Assembly (NCBI RefSeq): GCF_023700005.1
Contig: NZ_JAMLJK010000001.1
Coordinates: forward strand, 1,079,366 to 1,143,365
Length of the DNA: 64,000 nucleotides
DNA from: Larsenimonas rhizosphaerae
GTDB taxonomy: Bacteria > Pseudomonadota > Gammaproteobacteria > Pseudomonadales > Halomonadaceae
Direction of reading: 5' to 3'
Part shown: positions 17,377 to 26,903 of the stretch, piece by piece
Layout of the letters: each line of letters begins with the position of its first letter
Position numbering within the stretch: the first letter of the stretch is position 1
Position numbers and translations under genes: made by a program
The notes under the pieces: generated by a model
Database searches by the model: none
Told to the model about the DNA's origin: nothing
The model's input: only the letters and a program-made list of their open reading frames with translations

Positions 17377-18665
17377 CAACACGGATCACGGTAAGGGAAT
17401 ATGCCCGGCTGACAACAGAGCCAATAGATAATCCCGGTCTGGATCGTGCCCATGTCTCGGTCACGGTGTTTGACTGGCTTTGCCAGCTTAATGAGTCCTT
17501 CGGGCGGGGCGGTGCCAGTCTGATTCAGGTAGAGGGTCGACGCTGGCTACGGCTCGACAACTATGTCGGCGTACTGGAAGCGCCGTGCGGTACCTGTCTT
17601 GAAATCCTGCCAAAGCACTTTGAATCCACGGATGACATTGCACAAGGCCGTCGGCTTTTGCGACGGATGATTCAGGCAGCGCTTGACCTGCCAACGCGTG
17701 AAGTAGGCACTGCTGCGCTTGAGCTGTTTGATGCGCCTCTTTCTGAATGGGTCATGCGACAGTTTCTTGAAGCACTGGAGCATGTCGTCAAACGGGGAGT
17801 GCGTTTTGATTACCGACGTGTCGAAGAGGAGCAACCGTTTCTACGTGGCCAGCTTGATGTGGTGGGACAGATGCGACAGCCACCTGGGAAACAGCATCAT
17901 TTCCGGATACGTCACGACCTCTTTGGGCCGAACCGGCCGGAAAATCGCCTGCTCAAACTCGCACTGGAACGGGTATGCAAATCGACTCAGGTAAGCAGTA
18001 GCTGGCGGCTGGCCCATGAGTTGCGAGGTATGCTTTCCGAAGTGCCGGCCAGCCATGACCCGCGGCAGGACTTTAGAGCATGGCGTACCGATCGCCTGAT
18101 GGCACATTACCAGGCAGTGCGCCCGTGGTGCCAGCTCATGCTCGACCAGACCATGCCGATCGCAGTTGCCGGACAGCAGTACGGCATGAGCCTTCTTTTC
18201 CCCATGGAGCAGTTGTTCGAACAGTACGTCGCTCGTTATCTGGAGCGGACAAAATCATCCGATACTCGATTGAAAATGCAGGCAGCCAGTGCCTGGCTCT
18301 GCCGGCATGAAGGAGGAAATTTCTTCCAGTTGCGTCCTGATCTTCTATTAAGCCAGGGCAACCGCTGCTGGGTGCTGGATACGAAGTGGAAACGTCTAAA
18401 TGCTGAGTCTCGGAATCGAAACTATGGCCTTTCCCAAGCCGATTTCTATCAGCTTTTTGCCTATGGCCACAAATACCTGAAAGGACAGGGTGACGTAGTG
18501 CTGATCTATCCTGCCCACACGGTATTTAACGAACCGCTTGAAGTGTTTGAGTTTTCACCACAAATGAAACTGTGGGTGTTGCCCTTTGATCTGGAACGGA
18601 ATTGCCTGATTGGTGCTGAGACAGCAGGGCTGCCTGTATCGAACCGTAGGCAGTTTCCGCATTGA
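17373..18665 (+). CDS. mcrC: McrC-like PD-(D/E)XK nuclease subunit
   Basis: A GTG start overlapping the mcrB stop by 4 bp, so translation is coupled. The 430-residue product has the DUF2357-like N-terminal half (LEAPCGTCLEILPKHF, then DYRRVEEEQPFLRGQLD) that engages the McrB ring, and a C-terminal nuclease core with LLFPMEQLFEQYV, D323 in LRPDLLL and D336/K338 in VLDTKWK. All expected catalytic residues are present, so the pair looks functional. Downstream it converges with a broken helicase gene. Confidence 0.9.
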   Translation: MTTRITVREYARLTTEPIDNPGLDRAHVSVTVFDWLCQLNESFGRGGASLIQVEGRRWLRLDNYVGVLEAPCGTCLEILPKHFESTDDIAQGRRLLRRMIQAALDLPTREVGTAALELFDAPLSEWVMRQFLEALEHVVKRGVRFDYRRVEEEQPFLRGQLDVVGQMRQPPGKQHHFRIRHDLFGPNRPENRLLKLALERVCKSTQVSSSWRLAHELRGMLSEVPASHDPRQDFRAWRTDRLMAHYQAVRPWCQLMLDQTMPIAVAGQQYGMSLLFPMEQLFEQYVARYLERTKSSDTRLKMQAASAWLCRHEGGNFFQLRPDLLLSQGNRCWVLDTKWKRLNAESRNRNYGLSQADFYQLFAYGHKYLKGQGDVVLIYPAHTVFNEPLEVFEFSPQMKLWVLPFDLERNCLIGAETAGLPVSNRRQFPH

Positions 18666-18730
18666 GAAACAATTCTTGCGCAGCTGCCGACTGTCTCGTT
18701 CGAAATAACCATTAACTGAGTGACTGTTTT

Positions 18731-19321
18731 TCAAGCCCATCCCTTCTGCATGATGGTTTCGAAATCTCGCTGAGACAATACACTAGAGCAATCTCGCCAG
18801 TCCTTGTCATCGGGTCGAAGCGTGGCGTTGTAGCGAATATCGAAACCGGTTTCTTTCTTTTGCGCTTCAATGTACTGATCCATCAGCTCACCCAGTTCCT
18901 CGATCTGATCGATCAATTCGTCTTTGATGTTGTCCGGCAGTGAACCAAAAAGGTCGAACTTGTCGCGCATGCGCTCCGAGAGACGCTCATAAACCTTTTC
19001 ATCAACGGTTTCCTGATTGACCAGGTTAAGCATATCAACACGATCACGGCTCTGGCCGTATCGCTTGATGCGATCGATACGCTGATCAAGCTTGGTTGGG
19101 TTCCACAGCGGGTCAACGTTGATGAGTGTGCCTGGAGTCTGAAGGTTAAGCCCTTCACAGGCGGCATCGGTGGCCACCATCAGTCGGATTTTACGCTCGG
19201 CTACTCGTTGCTTGAGGTCTGCGCGGTTGGCATGACTGCTTTCGCCATGGCAATAAAGACGACTTTTGCCAGCGCCGTGAGCATAAAGAGCAAAGTGGCG
19301 ATCACAGGGGGCATGAGGCGC
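18731..19321 (-). pseudogene. C-terminal remnant of an SF2/SNF2-type helicase
   Basis: The frame is open from just after a TGA at 19324-19322 to the stop at 18731 (196 codons) with no good start. Coding similarity begins near FALYAHGAGKSRLYCHGES and continues through helicase motif V (MVATDAACEGLNLQ) and motif VI (NPTKLDQRIDRIKRYGQSRD) to a natural-looking end. Walker A and B and the whole N-terminal part are missing, so this is a truncated relic. Helicases with this end are often part of restriction or PLD-nuclease defence operons. It is convergent with mcrC and stops 80 bp from a tRNA. Confidence 0.85.
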
Positions 19322-19400
19322 TCAAGCAGTGAAGGAATCGCTACTCTGCCACAGGGAGTAGGCAAGGCAAAAAGGACTGGCTGAAATAATTTCCGGGTTC

Positions 19401-19473
19401 GCCGGTATAGCTCAGCTGGCAGAGCAAGGCATTCGTAATGCGTAGATCGGTGGTTCGAGTCCACTTACCGGTA
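19401..19473 (+). tRNA. tRNA-Thr (CGU), non-canonical 3' end
   Basis: A cloverleaf can be folded: acceptor GCCGGTA / TACCGGT (first pair G-U), D arm GCTCAGCTGGCAGAGC, anticodon stem-loop AGGCA-TTCGTAA-TGCGT with anticodon CGU and one G-G mismatch, T arm GGTGG-TTCGAGT-CCACT, discriminator A. The next bases are TCC instead of CCA. The CAU tRNA in this window does encode CCA, so the end here looks altered. It may be functional after CCA addition, or a degenerate copy at an island border. Confidence 0.8.
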
Positions 19474-19486
19474 TCCGCAGGATTTT

Positions 19487-19519
19487 AAAGGCCCGGCGCA
19501 TATGCGCCGGGCTTTTTTT
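19487..19519 (+). terminator. Intrinsic terminator after tRNA-Thr
   Basis: The 22-base perfect inverted repeat 19491-19512 (GCCCGGCGCAT and its complement) is followed by seven T. It ends the tRNA transcript. The minus strand side, with only three T, would serve weakly for the convergent membrane-protein gene. Confidence 0.9.
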
Positions 19520-19528
19520 GATGAGTAA

Positions 19529-20266
19529 TTAGCCAGACTTTAAATCATTGAACTTGATCACCTGGTTTCGGTTTTCAAGACCTTGCATTACCAGTTTAAC
19601 TGATGGGATGTGATCGATGTCGTTCTGAGTTGACTGAAAAACAAGAGTAACCTGTGTGGGAAGCCCCTTGGCAAGTTCAATGCCGTAAGTTCTGCGGCTT
19701 TCCTTATTGCCAATAAATATTTTTTCGAGATCAAGTGACCCGCCATTAGGCTCGAAAAAAGTAGTGTGAGAGCTGAATCCTATCTTTCTATCGCCATTGG
19801 TACTGGTGAGCTCAAGCGTGCAGGATGGTGTCTGCGCGATGATATTACAGTTGACCAGACGGACGCGTAACGCATCGATCATTTCCACTCGGGCGCCAGT
19901 AAACATTGGCGTGTTGTTTTCAATAATGTCCTGTTTTGCAAAGCCCATGGAAGGTTTTGCATATTCCTTGCCAAGAACAAAAAAGGAAAGTGCAAGCGAT
20001 AGAGCGAGAATAATGCCAACAGTGCTTTTCACAAGGCGAGGCATCTTGCGAGTGATGAAAGCTATAAAAAAGGCGCTCATAAGGAAAAAAGCAGCGCAAA
20101 AATAGATAAACCCTTCCCAGCTGATAAACCCCCAGTTCAGGGTGGAAGGGTCGGGAAACATATATGTGATAATAGCCCAGCAGGCACTGAGCACAGCGCC
20201 CATTGCAGTTATAAGTTTAGAAGGGAGTCTTGAGTTTTTTTGTTGAGCGCTGCTCTCGGTATTCAT
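19529..20266 (-). CDS. Hypothetical membrane protein
   Basis: A 245-residue product from the ATG at 20266; an in-frame start at 20317 adds 17 residues without better support. There are three hydrophobic segments in the first 110 residues (ITAMGAVLSACWAIITYMF, FIYFCAAFFLMSAFFIAFI, STVGIILALSLALSFFVLG), then a polar domain of about 130 residues with two Cys (VNCNIIAQTPSC). I recognise no family. Codon use is AT-richer than the flanking metabolic genes, in keeping with an acquired island gene. It is alone on its strand. Confidence 0.6.
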   Translation of the reverse strand: MNTESSAQQKNSRLPSKLITAMGAVLSACWAIITYMFPDPSTLNWGFISWEGFIYFCAAFFLMSAFFIAFITRKMPRLVKSTVGIILALSLALSFFVLGKEYAKPSMGFAKQDIIENNTPMFTGARVEMIDALRVRLVNCNIIAQTPSCTLELTSTNGDRKIGFSSHTTFFEPNGGSLDLEKIFIGNKESRRTYGIELAKGLPTQVTLVFQSTQNDIDHIPSVKLVMQGLENRNQVIKFNDLKSG

Positions 20267-20548
20267 TCTTGGCCGTTCACTTTGGTTTGTGTTGAAGTCA
20301 GGCCAACCATACCCCATTAGTTTTTTAGAATGAATGAAGCTGAATAAATTTTATATGGATGCCGCTTCCGTGAATGCGTGGCGAACAATTTTTAATCAGC
20401 GGCCATACCTGGCATGGAACGGCGCACGACTGTTTATTCAGCCCATCCTTGCGCCACCTCACCAACCGCGCTATTCACGCCCGTATGTCTCGCCCCATCA
20501 CGCCTGCACGCCGTGGCCAGTTGGATCACCACGTTTTCTGATGGGCCT

Positions 20549-20888
20549 TTAAAGAGCTGTATCCGACAGCCGGTGCTGCCCGTCGCGGTCGCTCGCGCCG
20601 TGGGCAATATGAACGTTCACGCCTCGGTCGAGGGCGTTCGCCAGCAAGTACAGAATTGATCGTTTACGACCCGATCGGACAGCCAGCCGGAGACGATCAC
20701 CAGCTCCTTTCTGACGATCTGCAGGGGTGGGTCAGCTCCTCATGATGGCCACGGAGGCGCACCAGGGCATTGCTGGTGGCTTTCCTGCTGAGGTTTACTT
20801 TCTTTAGTCCTCCAGCCCGAAAACCCTGAACGGGAGCTGCTGCCGCTTTTGGCGCGGCATTGTTCCGGGCCTTTGGTGCGCCTTGCAC
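20549..20888 (-). pseudogene. Frameshifted relic resembling a phospholipase D-type domain
   Basis: No single frame is long here, but three successive minus-strand frames join into coding-like sequence. The first (20888-20697) ends ...NALVRLRGHHEELTHP. A second from 20723 reads LQIVRKELVIVSGWLSDRVV. A third from 20656 to a stop at 20551-20549 reads ILYLLANALDRGVNVHIAHG. The pattern of a hydrophobic strand, SGW, and A.. RGV.V.I..G is like PLD-superfamily proteins that accompany helicases in defence operons. At least two frameshifts and no HKD motif left make it a dead fragment. The family call is from pattern only. 20267-20548 holds nothing I recognise. Confidence 0.5.
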
Positions 20889-20891
20889 GGG

Positions 20892-22406
20892 TCAGTGTTC
20901 CTGATGTGTTGAATATTCTCTGAGCAGATAGACCACCACTATGGAAAGTGCTGCAAGCAGTGCCGCCGCCGTCATCAGCAGGATGGAATGGCTGGATGAA
21001 AAGGCCGCCTTGCCTGCTTCGATCAGCGCCCTGGCCTGAGGCTCGGCGAGGTCACGCGCGACCACATGGGTATCACCGATGGAGCGTGCGGCGTGTCTGG
21101 CCTGGGAGGGCGTCATGTCGAGCGCCAGGACAATGGTATGGCTGTACACGCTGGACAGAAACACACCGAACAGCGTGATGCCCAGACCGCTGCCGAGTTC
21201 GTAGGCCGTGGCTTCCATCGAACCCGCCGCGCCGCCCTTGCTGGCGTCTACCGAACTCATGATGGCGATGGACGAGGCCGTCAGGCCGATGCTGAGGGTC
21301 AGCCCGAGAAGCGCCAGCAGCAGCGGCACCGTCAGCCCGGGGTGATGGAAATCGGACAGGGCCAGGCCTGCCAGCGCGGCGGCGGCAATCACCAGTGACA
21401 GGCTGGCGACCGCGTGCAGGCCGCACAGATGGGAGAGGTGGCCGGCGACCGGGCCGCCCAGCGCTGCCGCGGCCATGATCGGGATCATGAAAATGCCGGC
21501 CTGCAGGGGCGTTTTGTCCATGACGTATTGCAGCTCCTGGGCCAGCGTCAGCTCGACGCCGGCCAGTGCGCCACTCGCGACCACGGCCATGATGATGCCG
21601 GCCAGTATGGCCGGGCGCGAAAAAAGGGAGAGATCGAGCAGGGGCTGCGGGGCGCGTAACTGCAAACGCACGAAGGCCAGCAGCAGGACAAGGCCGGACA
21701 GCGCCACTGATATCGCCATGTACAGCGGCTGTGTCGCGCCGAAAGCCGCCTTGATGCCGTAGACCAGCGAGAGCATGCCGGCGATCAGCAGTACCGCCTG
21801 CCAGGGCGCCCATTGACCCGATGTCGTCTCCTCGGTGCGTGGCAGCAAAAGATAGACCAGCGGCATGACGACCAGCATGATCGGCACGTTGATCAGAAAG
21901 GCCGACCCCCACCAGAAATGCTCCAGCAGGGCACCGCCGATGAGCGGCCCCAGCGCGGCGCCGGCCGCCCCTGTCGCGCCCCAGAGCCCCAGCGCCATGG
22001 CGCGCTCCCTTTCGTCTTCGAAGGTGCGCCGAATGATGCCCAGCACGCACGGCATGATCATCGAGCCCCCCAGCGCGAGCAGCGCGCGGGCGGCGATCAG
22101 CAGGGCGGGGGTCGGTGCAAGGGCGGCCAGTAGCGACGCAGTCCCGAAGATGCCCAGCCCCGTCAGCAGAAGCCGCCGATGACCGATGCGATCGGCGAGT
22201 GTTCCCATGGGGACCAGCAGTCCCGCCATCAACAGGGGGTAAATGTCGATGATCCACAGTACCTCGTTGGCGGAGGCACTCAGCGCCAAGGTCAGTGATG
22301 GCACGGCGATGTGCAGGATGGTCATGTCGATGACCACCGGCAAAAAGGCCAGCATGACGGCGAGTAGCATCAGCCAGCGACGCGGAATAACGAAAAACAT
22401 GGACAT
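20892..22406 (-). CDS. DHA2-type MFS drug transporter (SmvA-like)
   Basis: About 504 residues and 14 predicted membrane helices, as in QacA/SmvA proton-driven efflux pumps. The N-terminus RRWLMLLAVMLAFLPVVIDMTILHIAVP, the following NEVLWIIDIYPL, and the motif-A segment GTLADRIGHRRLLL are close to SmvA, which exports biguanides, methyl viologen and quaternary ammonium compounds. The start at 22406 follows AGGAG; an ATG two codons on is equally possible. It lies 39 bp after the RND pump gene and is probably the last gene of that operon. Confidence 0.85.
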   Translation of the reverse strand: MSMFFVIPRRWLMLLAVMLAFLPVVIDMTILHIAVPSLTLALSASANEVLWIIDIYPLLMAGLLVPMGTLADRIGHRRLLLTGLGIFGTASLLAALAPTPALLIAARALLALGGSMIMPCVLGIIRRTFEDERERAMALGLWGATGAAGAALGPLIGGALLEHFWWGSAFLINVPIMLVVMPLVYLLLPRTEETTSGQWAPWQAVLLIAGMLSLVYGIKAAFGATQPLYMAISVALSGLVLLLAFVRLQLRAPQPLLDLSLFSRPAILAGIIMAVVASGALAGVELTLAQELQYVMDKTPLQAGIFMIPIMAAAALGGPVAGHLSHLCGLHAVASLSLVIAAAALAGLALSDFHHPGLTVPLLLALLGLTLSIGLTASSIAIMSSVDASKGGAAGSMEATAYELGSGLGITLFGVFLSSVYSHTIVLALDMTPSQARHAARSIGDTHVVARDLAEPQARALIEAGKAAFSSSHSILLMTAAALLAALSIVVVYLLREYSTHQEH

Positions 22407-22445
22407 CAGCTCCTGGCCGGTATCGGGGGGCACATGTTGCCGTGC

Positions 22446-25400
22446 CTAGGGTCGACGACGTTCATTGCGGCGAGCGCGCCATGCCACCAGGCGCTGCTGC
22501 ACCCCGATCACGAAGACGAAGAAAGCCGGCACAAAGAATATCGCCAATAACGTACCGCTGATCATGCCGCCGAACACACCGGTGCCGATGGCGTGCTGGG
22601 TCTCGGCGCTGGCACCGGAGGCCAGCATCAGCGGCACCACGCCGAGGGTGAAGGCCAGCGAGGTCATCAGGATTGGCCGCAGGCGCAGGCGCGCCGCGGT
22701 CACCGCCGCGTCGATCAGCGGTCGCCCTTCAGCGTGCAGCTGCCGGGCAAACTCGATGATCAGAATGGCGTTTTTCGCCGACAGGCCGATGAGGGTAATC
22801 ATTCCTACCTTGAAAAACACGTCATTGGGCATGCCGCGCAGCATCACCGCGGCGACGGCGCCAAGCAGGCCAAGCGGCACCACCAGCATGACCGACAGCG
22901 GGATCGACCAGCTCTCGTAAAGCGCGGCCAGCACCAGAAATACCACCAGTGCCGAGAGCAGCATCAGCCGCGGCGCCTGCGCCGCTGACTGGCGCTCCTG
23001 CAGTGACTGTCCGGTCCAGGCCACGGCGAAACCCTGCGGCAGCTGCGCCGCGAGGTGCTCCATTTCGGCCATCGCCGCACCGCTGGAAACACCCGCCGCC
23101 GCCCCGCCGGTAATACGCACGGCGGAATAGCCCTGGAAACGCATCATCTGTTGCGGCGACTCGCCCCACACCGGCGTCACCACCTCGCGCAGCGCCACCA
23201 TGCCGCCACTGGCATTGCGCACGCGCAGGCCGAGCACGTCGTCCAGCTGCATGCGCGCCGTGGCGTCGGCCTGCAGGATGACCTGCTGCATGCGCCCGGC
23301 ATTGGGAAAGTCGTTGACGTACAGCGAGCCCATGGCCGCCGACAGGGTGTTGCTGACAACACCGAAGGAGAGACCCATGGCCTCGGCCTTCTGCCGGTCG
23401 ATCTCCAGACGGATGCTCTCGCCGGGGGGCAGGCCATCGGGGTAGACATCGCTGACCACCTTGCTCTTTGATGCCAGTGCCAGCAGTTGTGCCTGGGCGG
23501 CCAGCAGTGCGTCCTCGCCCCGGTTGGCGCGATCCTGCAGGAACAGGGTGAAGCCGGAGGAGGTGCCCAGCTCGTCGATGGCCGGCGGCATCAGGCTCAT
23601 CACCGTGCCTTCGACATTGTCCGCCATGGCCTGCTGCGCCAGCGCCGCTTCTTCGGCGGCGGTGGCACCTTGGCGCTGGTCCCAGTCCTTGAGCATGGTG
23701 AAGGCCATGGCCGCGTTGGGGCCGGAACCGGCAAAGCTGAAGCCCAGCACCACCAGATTGGCGTCCAGCGCCGGGCGCGAGGCCACATGCGTCTCGAAAC
23801 GCTTGACCATGTCCAGCGTGCGTTCGCTGGTGGCGCCGGTGGGCAACTGGATGGAGGTCATGAAGTAGCCCTGGTCCTCCTCGGGCAGGAAGGAGGAGGG
23901 GAGCTGTCGGGCGCCGACGACCAATACCGCGCATAGCACGGCAAACACCAGCATCATCCGCCCACTGCGCCCGACCAGGCGCATCACCCGCGCCCCATAA
24001 CGTGCCGTGAGGTGCTCAAAGCCACGGTTGAAGGCGCCGAAGACGCCGCGTCTGGCATGGTGATCCGCGCTTACCGGACGCAGCAGCGTGGCGCACAGCG
24101 CGGGCGTCAGACTCAGCGCGAGGAAGGCCGAGAACAGGATCGACACCGCCATCGACAGGGTGAACTGCTGGTAGATTACCCCTACCGAGCCGCTGCCGAA
24201 GGCCATGGGGATGAACACGGCGGTCAGCACCAGGGTGATGCCGATGATCGCTCCGGTGATTTCCCGCATTGCCTGCAGGGTCGCGGCTTTCGGCGACAGC
24301 CCTTGCGTCACCATCAACCGCTCGACGTTTTCCACCACCACGATGGCATCATCGACGATGATGCCGATGGCCAGCACCATGCCGAACATGGTCAGTGTGT
24401 TGATCGAGAAGCCTGCCAGCAGCATCACCGCGAAGGTGCCGAGCAGGGCGATGGGCGCGACGATGGCGGGAATCAGCGTGTAGCGCAGGTTCTGCAGGAA
24501 CAGCAGCATCACCAGAAACACCAGCGCCATGGCCTCGAACAGGGTGTAGATCACCTTCTCGATGGAGACCTTGACGAAGGGCGCGGTGTCGAACGGCACC
24601 GAGTAGGTCATGCCTGTCGGCAGGCTCGGCGCCAGTTCGGCCAGCCGCGCCCGTACGCTTGACGCGGTGCGCACTGCATTGGCTCCGGGAGAGAGCTGGA
24701 TCGCGGCACTGGTGGCCGCCACGCCGTTCTCCCGATTGGAAAAGGCGTAGGACTGGGCGCCCAGCTCGATCCGCGCCACGTCGCCCAGCACCACCCTGGC
24801 GCCGTCGGTCTCGGCCCGTAGCACGATGGCGGCGAATTGCGCCGGCGTGCTCAGTTGTCCCTGCACGGTCAGCGGGATGGTCAGGCGCTGGCCCGGCACG
24901 GTGGGCTCGTCTCCGACCCGGCCGGGGGCGATCTGAGCGTTCTGCTGTTCGATGGCCTGGGCCAGGTCATTCATGGTGAGCCCATAGGCGGTCAGCTTGT
25001 TCGGATCGACCCAGACCCGCATGGCCTGTTCGGCACCGAACATCTGTATACGCCCGACACCCTCGATACGACGCAATTCCTGAACGATGTTACGAGCGAA
25101 ATAGTCATTCAGCTCGATCTCATCAAACTGTCCGGTGGGGGAGGTCATGCCCACCATCATCAGAAAACCCGAGGCGGCAGACTCCACCTGCAGGCCGTTC
25201 TGCCGCACGGCCTGGGGCAGACGCGGCTCGACCGCCTTGATGCGGTTCTGCACGTCCACCTGGGCCAGTTCGGCATCGGTGCCCGGCTTGAAGGTGGCGG
25301 TGATCTGCGCGGTGCCCGAGGTATCCACCGAGGATTCGAAATACAGCAGGTTCTTCACCCCGGAAAGCTCGCGCTCGATCAGGCTTACCACCGAGTCATT

Positions 25401-25571
25401 GAGGGTCTGCGGGGTGGCCCCCGGATAGGTGGCGTAGAGGGTTACCGAGGGCGGCGCCACCGACGGATAGCGGGCGATGGGCAGCTTCGGAATGGCGATG
25501 ACGCCGACCAGCACGATGAACAGTGCAATGACCCACGCAAAGACCGGGCGGTTGATGAAAAACTGCGGCAT
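22446..25571 (-). CDS. RND multidrug efflux permease (AcrB/MexB/AdeB type)
   Basis: 1041 residues from the ATG at 25571 (GGAGA upstream), beginning MPQFFINRPVFAWVIALFIV, the standard HAE1-family start. An in-frame start at 25658 would overlap the adaptor gene and is rejected. Twelve membrane helices and two large periplasmic loops are expected. The proton-relay aspartate pair is in GIIVDDAIVVVENVER. It pumps drugs from the periplasm and outer leaflet through a trimer with the adaptor encoded just upstream. No outer-membrane channel gene is in the operon, so a channel encoded elsewhere is presumably used. Confidence 0.95.
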   Translation of the reverse strand: MPQFFINRPVFAWVIALFIVLVGVIAIPKLPIARYPSVAPPSVTLYATYPGATPQTLNDSVVSLIERELSGVKNLLYFESSVDTSGTAQITATFKPGTDAELAQVDVQNRIKAVEPRLPQAVRQNGLQVESAASGFLMMVGMTSPTGQFDEIELNDYFARNIVQELRRIEGVGRIQMFGAEQAMRVWVDPNKLTAYGLTMNDLAQAIEQQNAQIAPGRVGDEPTVPGQRLTIPLTVQGQLSTPAQFAAIVLRAETDGARVVLGDVARIELGAQSYAFSNRENGVAATSAAIQLSPGANAVRTASSVRARLAELAPSLPTGMTYSVPFDTAPFVKVSIEKVIYTLFEAMALVFLVMLLFLQNLRYTLIPAIVAPIALLGTFAVMLLAGFSINTLTMFGMVLAIGIIVDDAIVVVENVERLMVTQGLSPKAATLQAMREITGAIIGITLVLTAVFIPMAFGSGSVGVIYQQFTLSMAVSILFSAFLALSLTPALCATLLRPVSADHHARRGVFGAFNRGFEHLTARYGARVMRLVGRSGRMMLVFAVLCAVLVVGARQLPSSFLPEEDQGYFMTSIQLPTGATSERTLDMVKRFETHVASRPALDANLVVLGFSFAGSGPNAAMAFTMLKDWDQRQGATAAEEAALAQQAMADNVEGTVMSLMPPAIDELGTSSGFTLFLQDRANRGEDALLAAQAQLLALASKSKVVSDVYPDGLPPGESIRLEIDRQKAEAMGLSFGVVSNTLSAAMGSLYVNDFPNAGRMQQVILQADATARMQLDDVLGLRVRNASGGMVALREVVTPVWGESPQQMMRFQGYSAVRITGGAAAGVSSGAAMAEMEHLAAQLPQGFAVAWTGQSLQERQSAAQAPRLMLLSALVVFLVLAALYESWSIPLSVMLVVPLGLLGAVAAVMLRGMPNDVFFKVGMITLIGLSAKNAILIIEFARQLHAEGRPLIDAAVTAARLRLRPILMTSLAFTLGVVPLMLASGASAETQHAIGTGVFGGMISGTLLAIFFVPAFFVFVIGVQQRLVAWRARRNERRRP

Positions 25572-25587
25572 GAGATTGTCTCCGAAC

Positions 25588-26748
25588 TCAGCGCGCGACG
25601 GCGCTGAGCGGTTCATCGCTGGCGGCGGGCTGCCACGGACGTGTGGCGACTCGGGCATCAGGGCTCAAACGCTCGATCCCTTCGATCACCACCTGTTGCC
25701 CGGCGCTGAGGCCGGACACCACCCGATAACGGCGTTCGACCAGTTCACCGAGTTCGACGGGCACCGGGTGTACCTTCTTCTGAGCATCCACCACCCACAC
25801 GCTGGCCTGGCCCGCTGTGCGGGTCACCGCCTGCTGCGGCACGCTCAGCGCCGCGGGGTAGTGCGCCCGGGGAACCCGCGCCTGTACGTACAGGCCGGGC
25901 AGCAGACGATGCTGCGGATTGTCCACCAGCACACGCAGCAGCACGTCACCGGTACCGGTGTCGACCTGAATGCCGGAAAACAGCATGCGCCCGTGCATGT
26001 CCAGAGGCGTGCCGTTGCTGCCAAGGATCTCCACGTCGAGCACCGGGGATGCCGAGCCGGCCTGCTGGCGTAGAGTGTCCAGCCGTGAGGCCGATTGGCG
26101 CACGTCGACGTATACCTGATCGATCTGCTGAATGCGGGCTAAAGGCGTGGCATCGGTGGGCGATACCAGCGCCCCCTCGTTGACCAGGGTCTGGTCGATG
26201 CGACCGCTAATGGGCGCCTCGACACTGGCGAACTGCAGGTCGAGCCTGCGTCGCGCCAGCGTTGCTCTGGCCTGAGCTACATCGGCGGCGGCCTGGTCGC
26301 GCAGAGAGGCCGCATCGTCGTATGTCTGGCGGCTGACCGCGTCGGTACGCCTCAGCGCATCCATTCGGCCCGCCTTGACCTGCGTCTGGGCCAGGGTGGC
26401 TCTGGTTCGCTGTAACGCGGCAGCGGCAATATCAACCTCGGCCTTGAAGGTGGCGGGATTGATCTGGAACAGCGTCCTGCCTTCCTCGATATGGCTGCCT
26501 TCCTCGAACAGGCGCTGCTGCACGATACCGGTAACCTGAGCGCGCACCTCGGCAGTACGCACTGCCGATACTCGTCCGGGAAGGTCCTGGGTGACTGAAA
26601 GCCCGGTGGCCTCCAGTGTCATCACCGATACCGGAAAGGGGGATAACGTGTCGCTTCCGGTATTGTCTGGCGAAGAATCGCACCCTGCCAGCCACGGCAC
26701 GGCAAGCCCTGCAAGCAGAATGCTCCACAGATGTTGTTTGATGCACAT
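25588..26748 (-). CDS. RND efflux periplasmic adaptor lipoprotein (AdeA-like)
   Basis: 386 residues with a lipobox LAGC (C22) after a hydrophobic signal. The membrane-fusion order is visible: first lipoyl half (GIVQQRLFEEGSHIEEGRTLFQI), a helical hairpin (LQRTRATLAQTQVKAGR to DDAASLRDQAAADVAQARATLARR), second lipoyl half (VEAPISGRIDQTLVNEGALV), then beta-barrel and membrane-proximal parts. It bridges the RND pump and an outer-membrane channel. First gene of the operon, 16 bp before the pump gene, divergent from a two-component system. Confidence 0.93.
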   Translation of the reverse strand: MCIKQHLWSILLAGLAVPWLAGCDSSPDNTGSDTLSPFPVSVMTLEATGLSVTQDLPGRVSAVRTAEVRAQVTGIVQQRLFEEGSHIEEGRTLFQINPATFKAEVDIAAAALQRTRATLAQTQVKAGRMDALRRTDAVSRQTYDDAASLRDQAAADVAQARATLARRRLDLQFASVEAPISGRIDQTLVNEGALVSPTDATPLARIQQIDQVYVDVRQSASRLDTLRQQAGSASPVLDVEILGSNGTPLDMHGRMLFSGIQVDTGTGDVLLRVLVDNPQHRLLPGLYVQARVPRAHYPAALSVPQQAVTRTAGQASVWVVDAQKKVHPVPVELGELVERRYRVVSGLSAGQQVVIEGIERLSPDARVATRPWQPAASDEPLSAVAR

Positions 26749-26903
26749 GCCACTCTCATCTCACGTGAGGGGTCATCGCCTTGGGCGATAACCGAATGAT
26801 CGCAGTGCAGTGTGGCGGGCGGACATTGCGAATGATTCGAGGCTTTATGGAGAAAGGATGGAGGGTGCGATAAAGTTGAACACCCCCTTTATCGAGCCTG
26901 CCC
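26749..26903. promoter_or_regulatory. Divergent promoter of the efflux and two-component operons
   Basis: A 155-bp region between the adaptor gene and the response regulator. In AdeRS/AdeAB systems the regulator binds the equivalent intercistronic region. I see the partial repeat TTTATGG / TTTATCG (26843-26890 area) but cannot define an operator. Confidence 0.45.

Noticed and set aside
19201-19464. Minus-strand frame beginning MDSNHR
   Set aside because: This is the well-known false product of reading a tRNA gene backwards; it covers the tRNA-Thr and the helicase relic.
21073-22257. 394-codon frame rich in Arg, Gly, His within the MFS gene
   Set aside because: Same-strand out-of-frame shadow of a GC-rich membrane protein gene; composition is not protein-like.
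22822-23934. 370-codon frame within the RND pump gene
   Set aside because: Shadow frame of the pump gene, with Gly/Arg-rich sequence and no recognisable motif.
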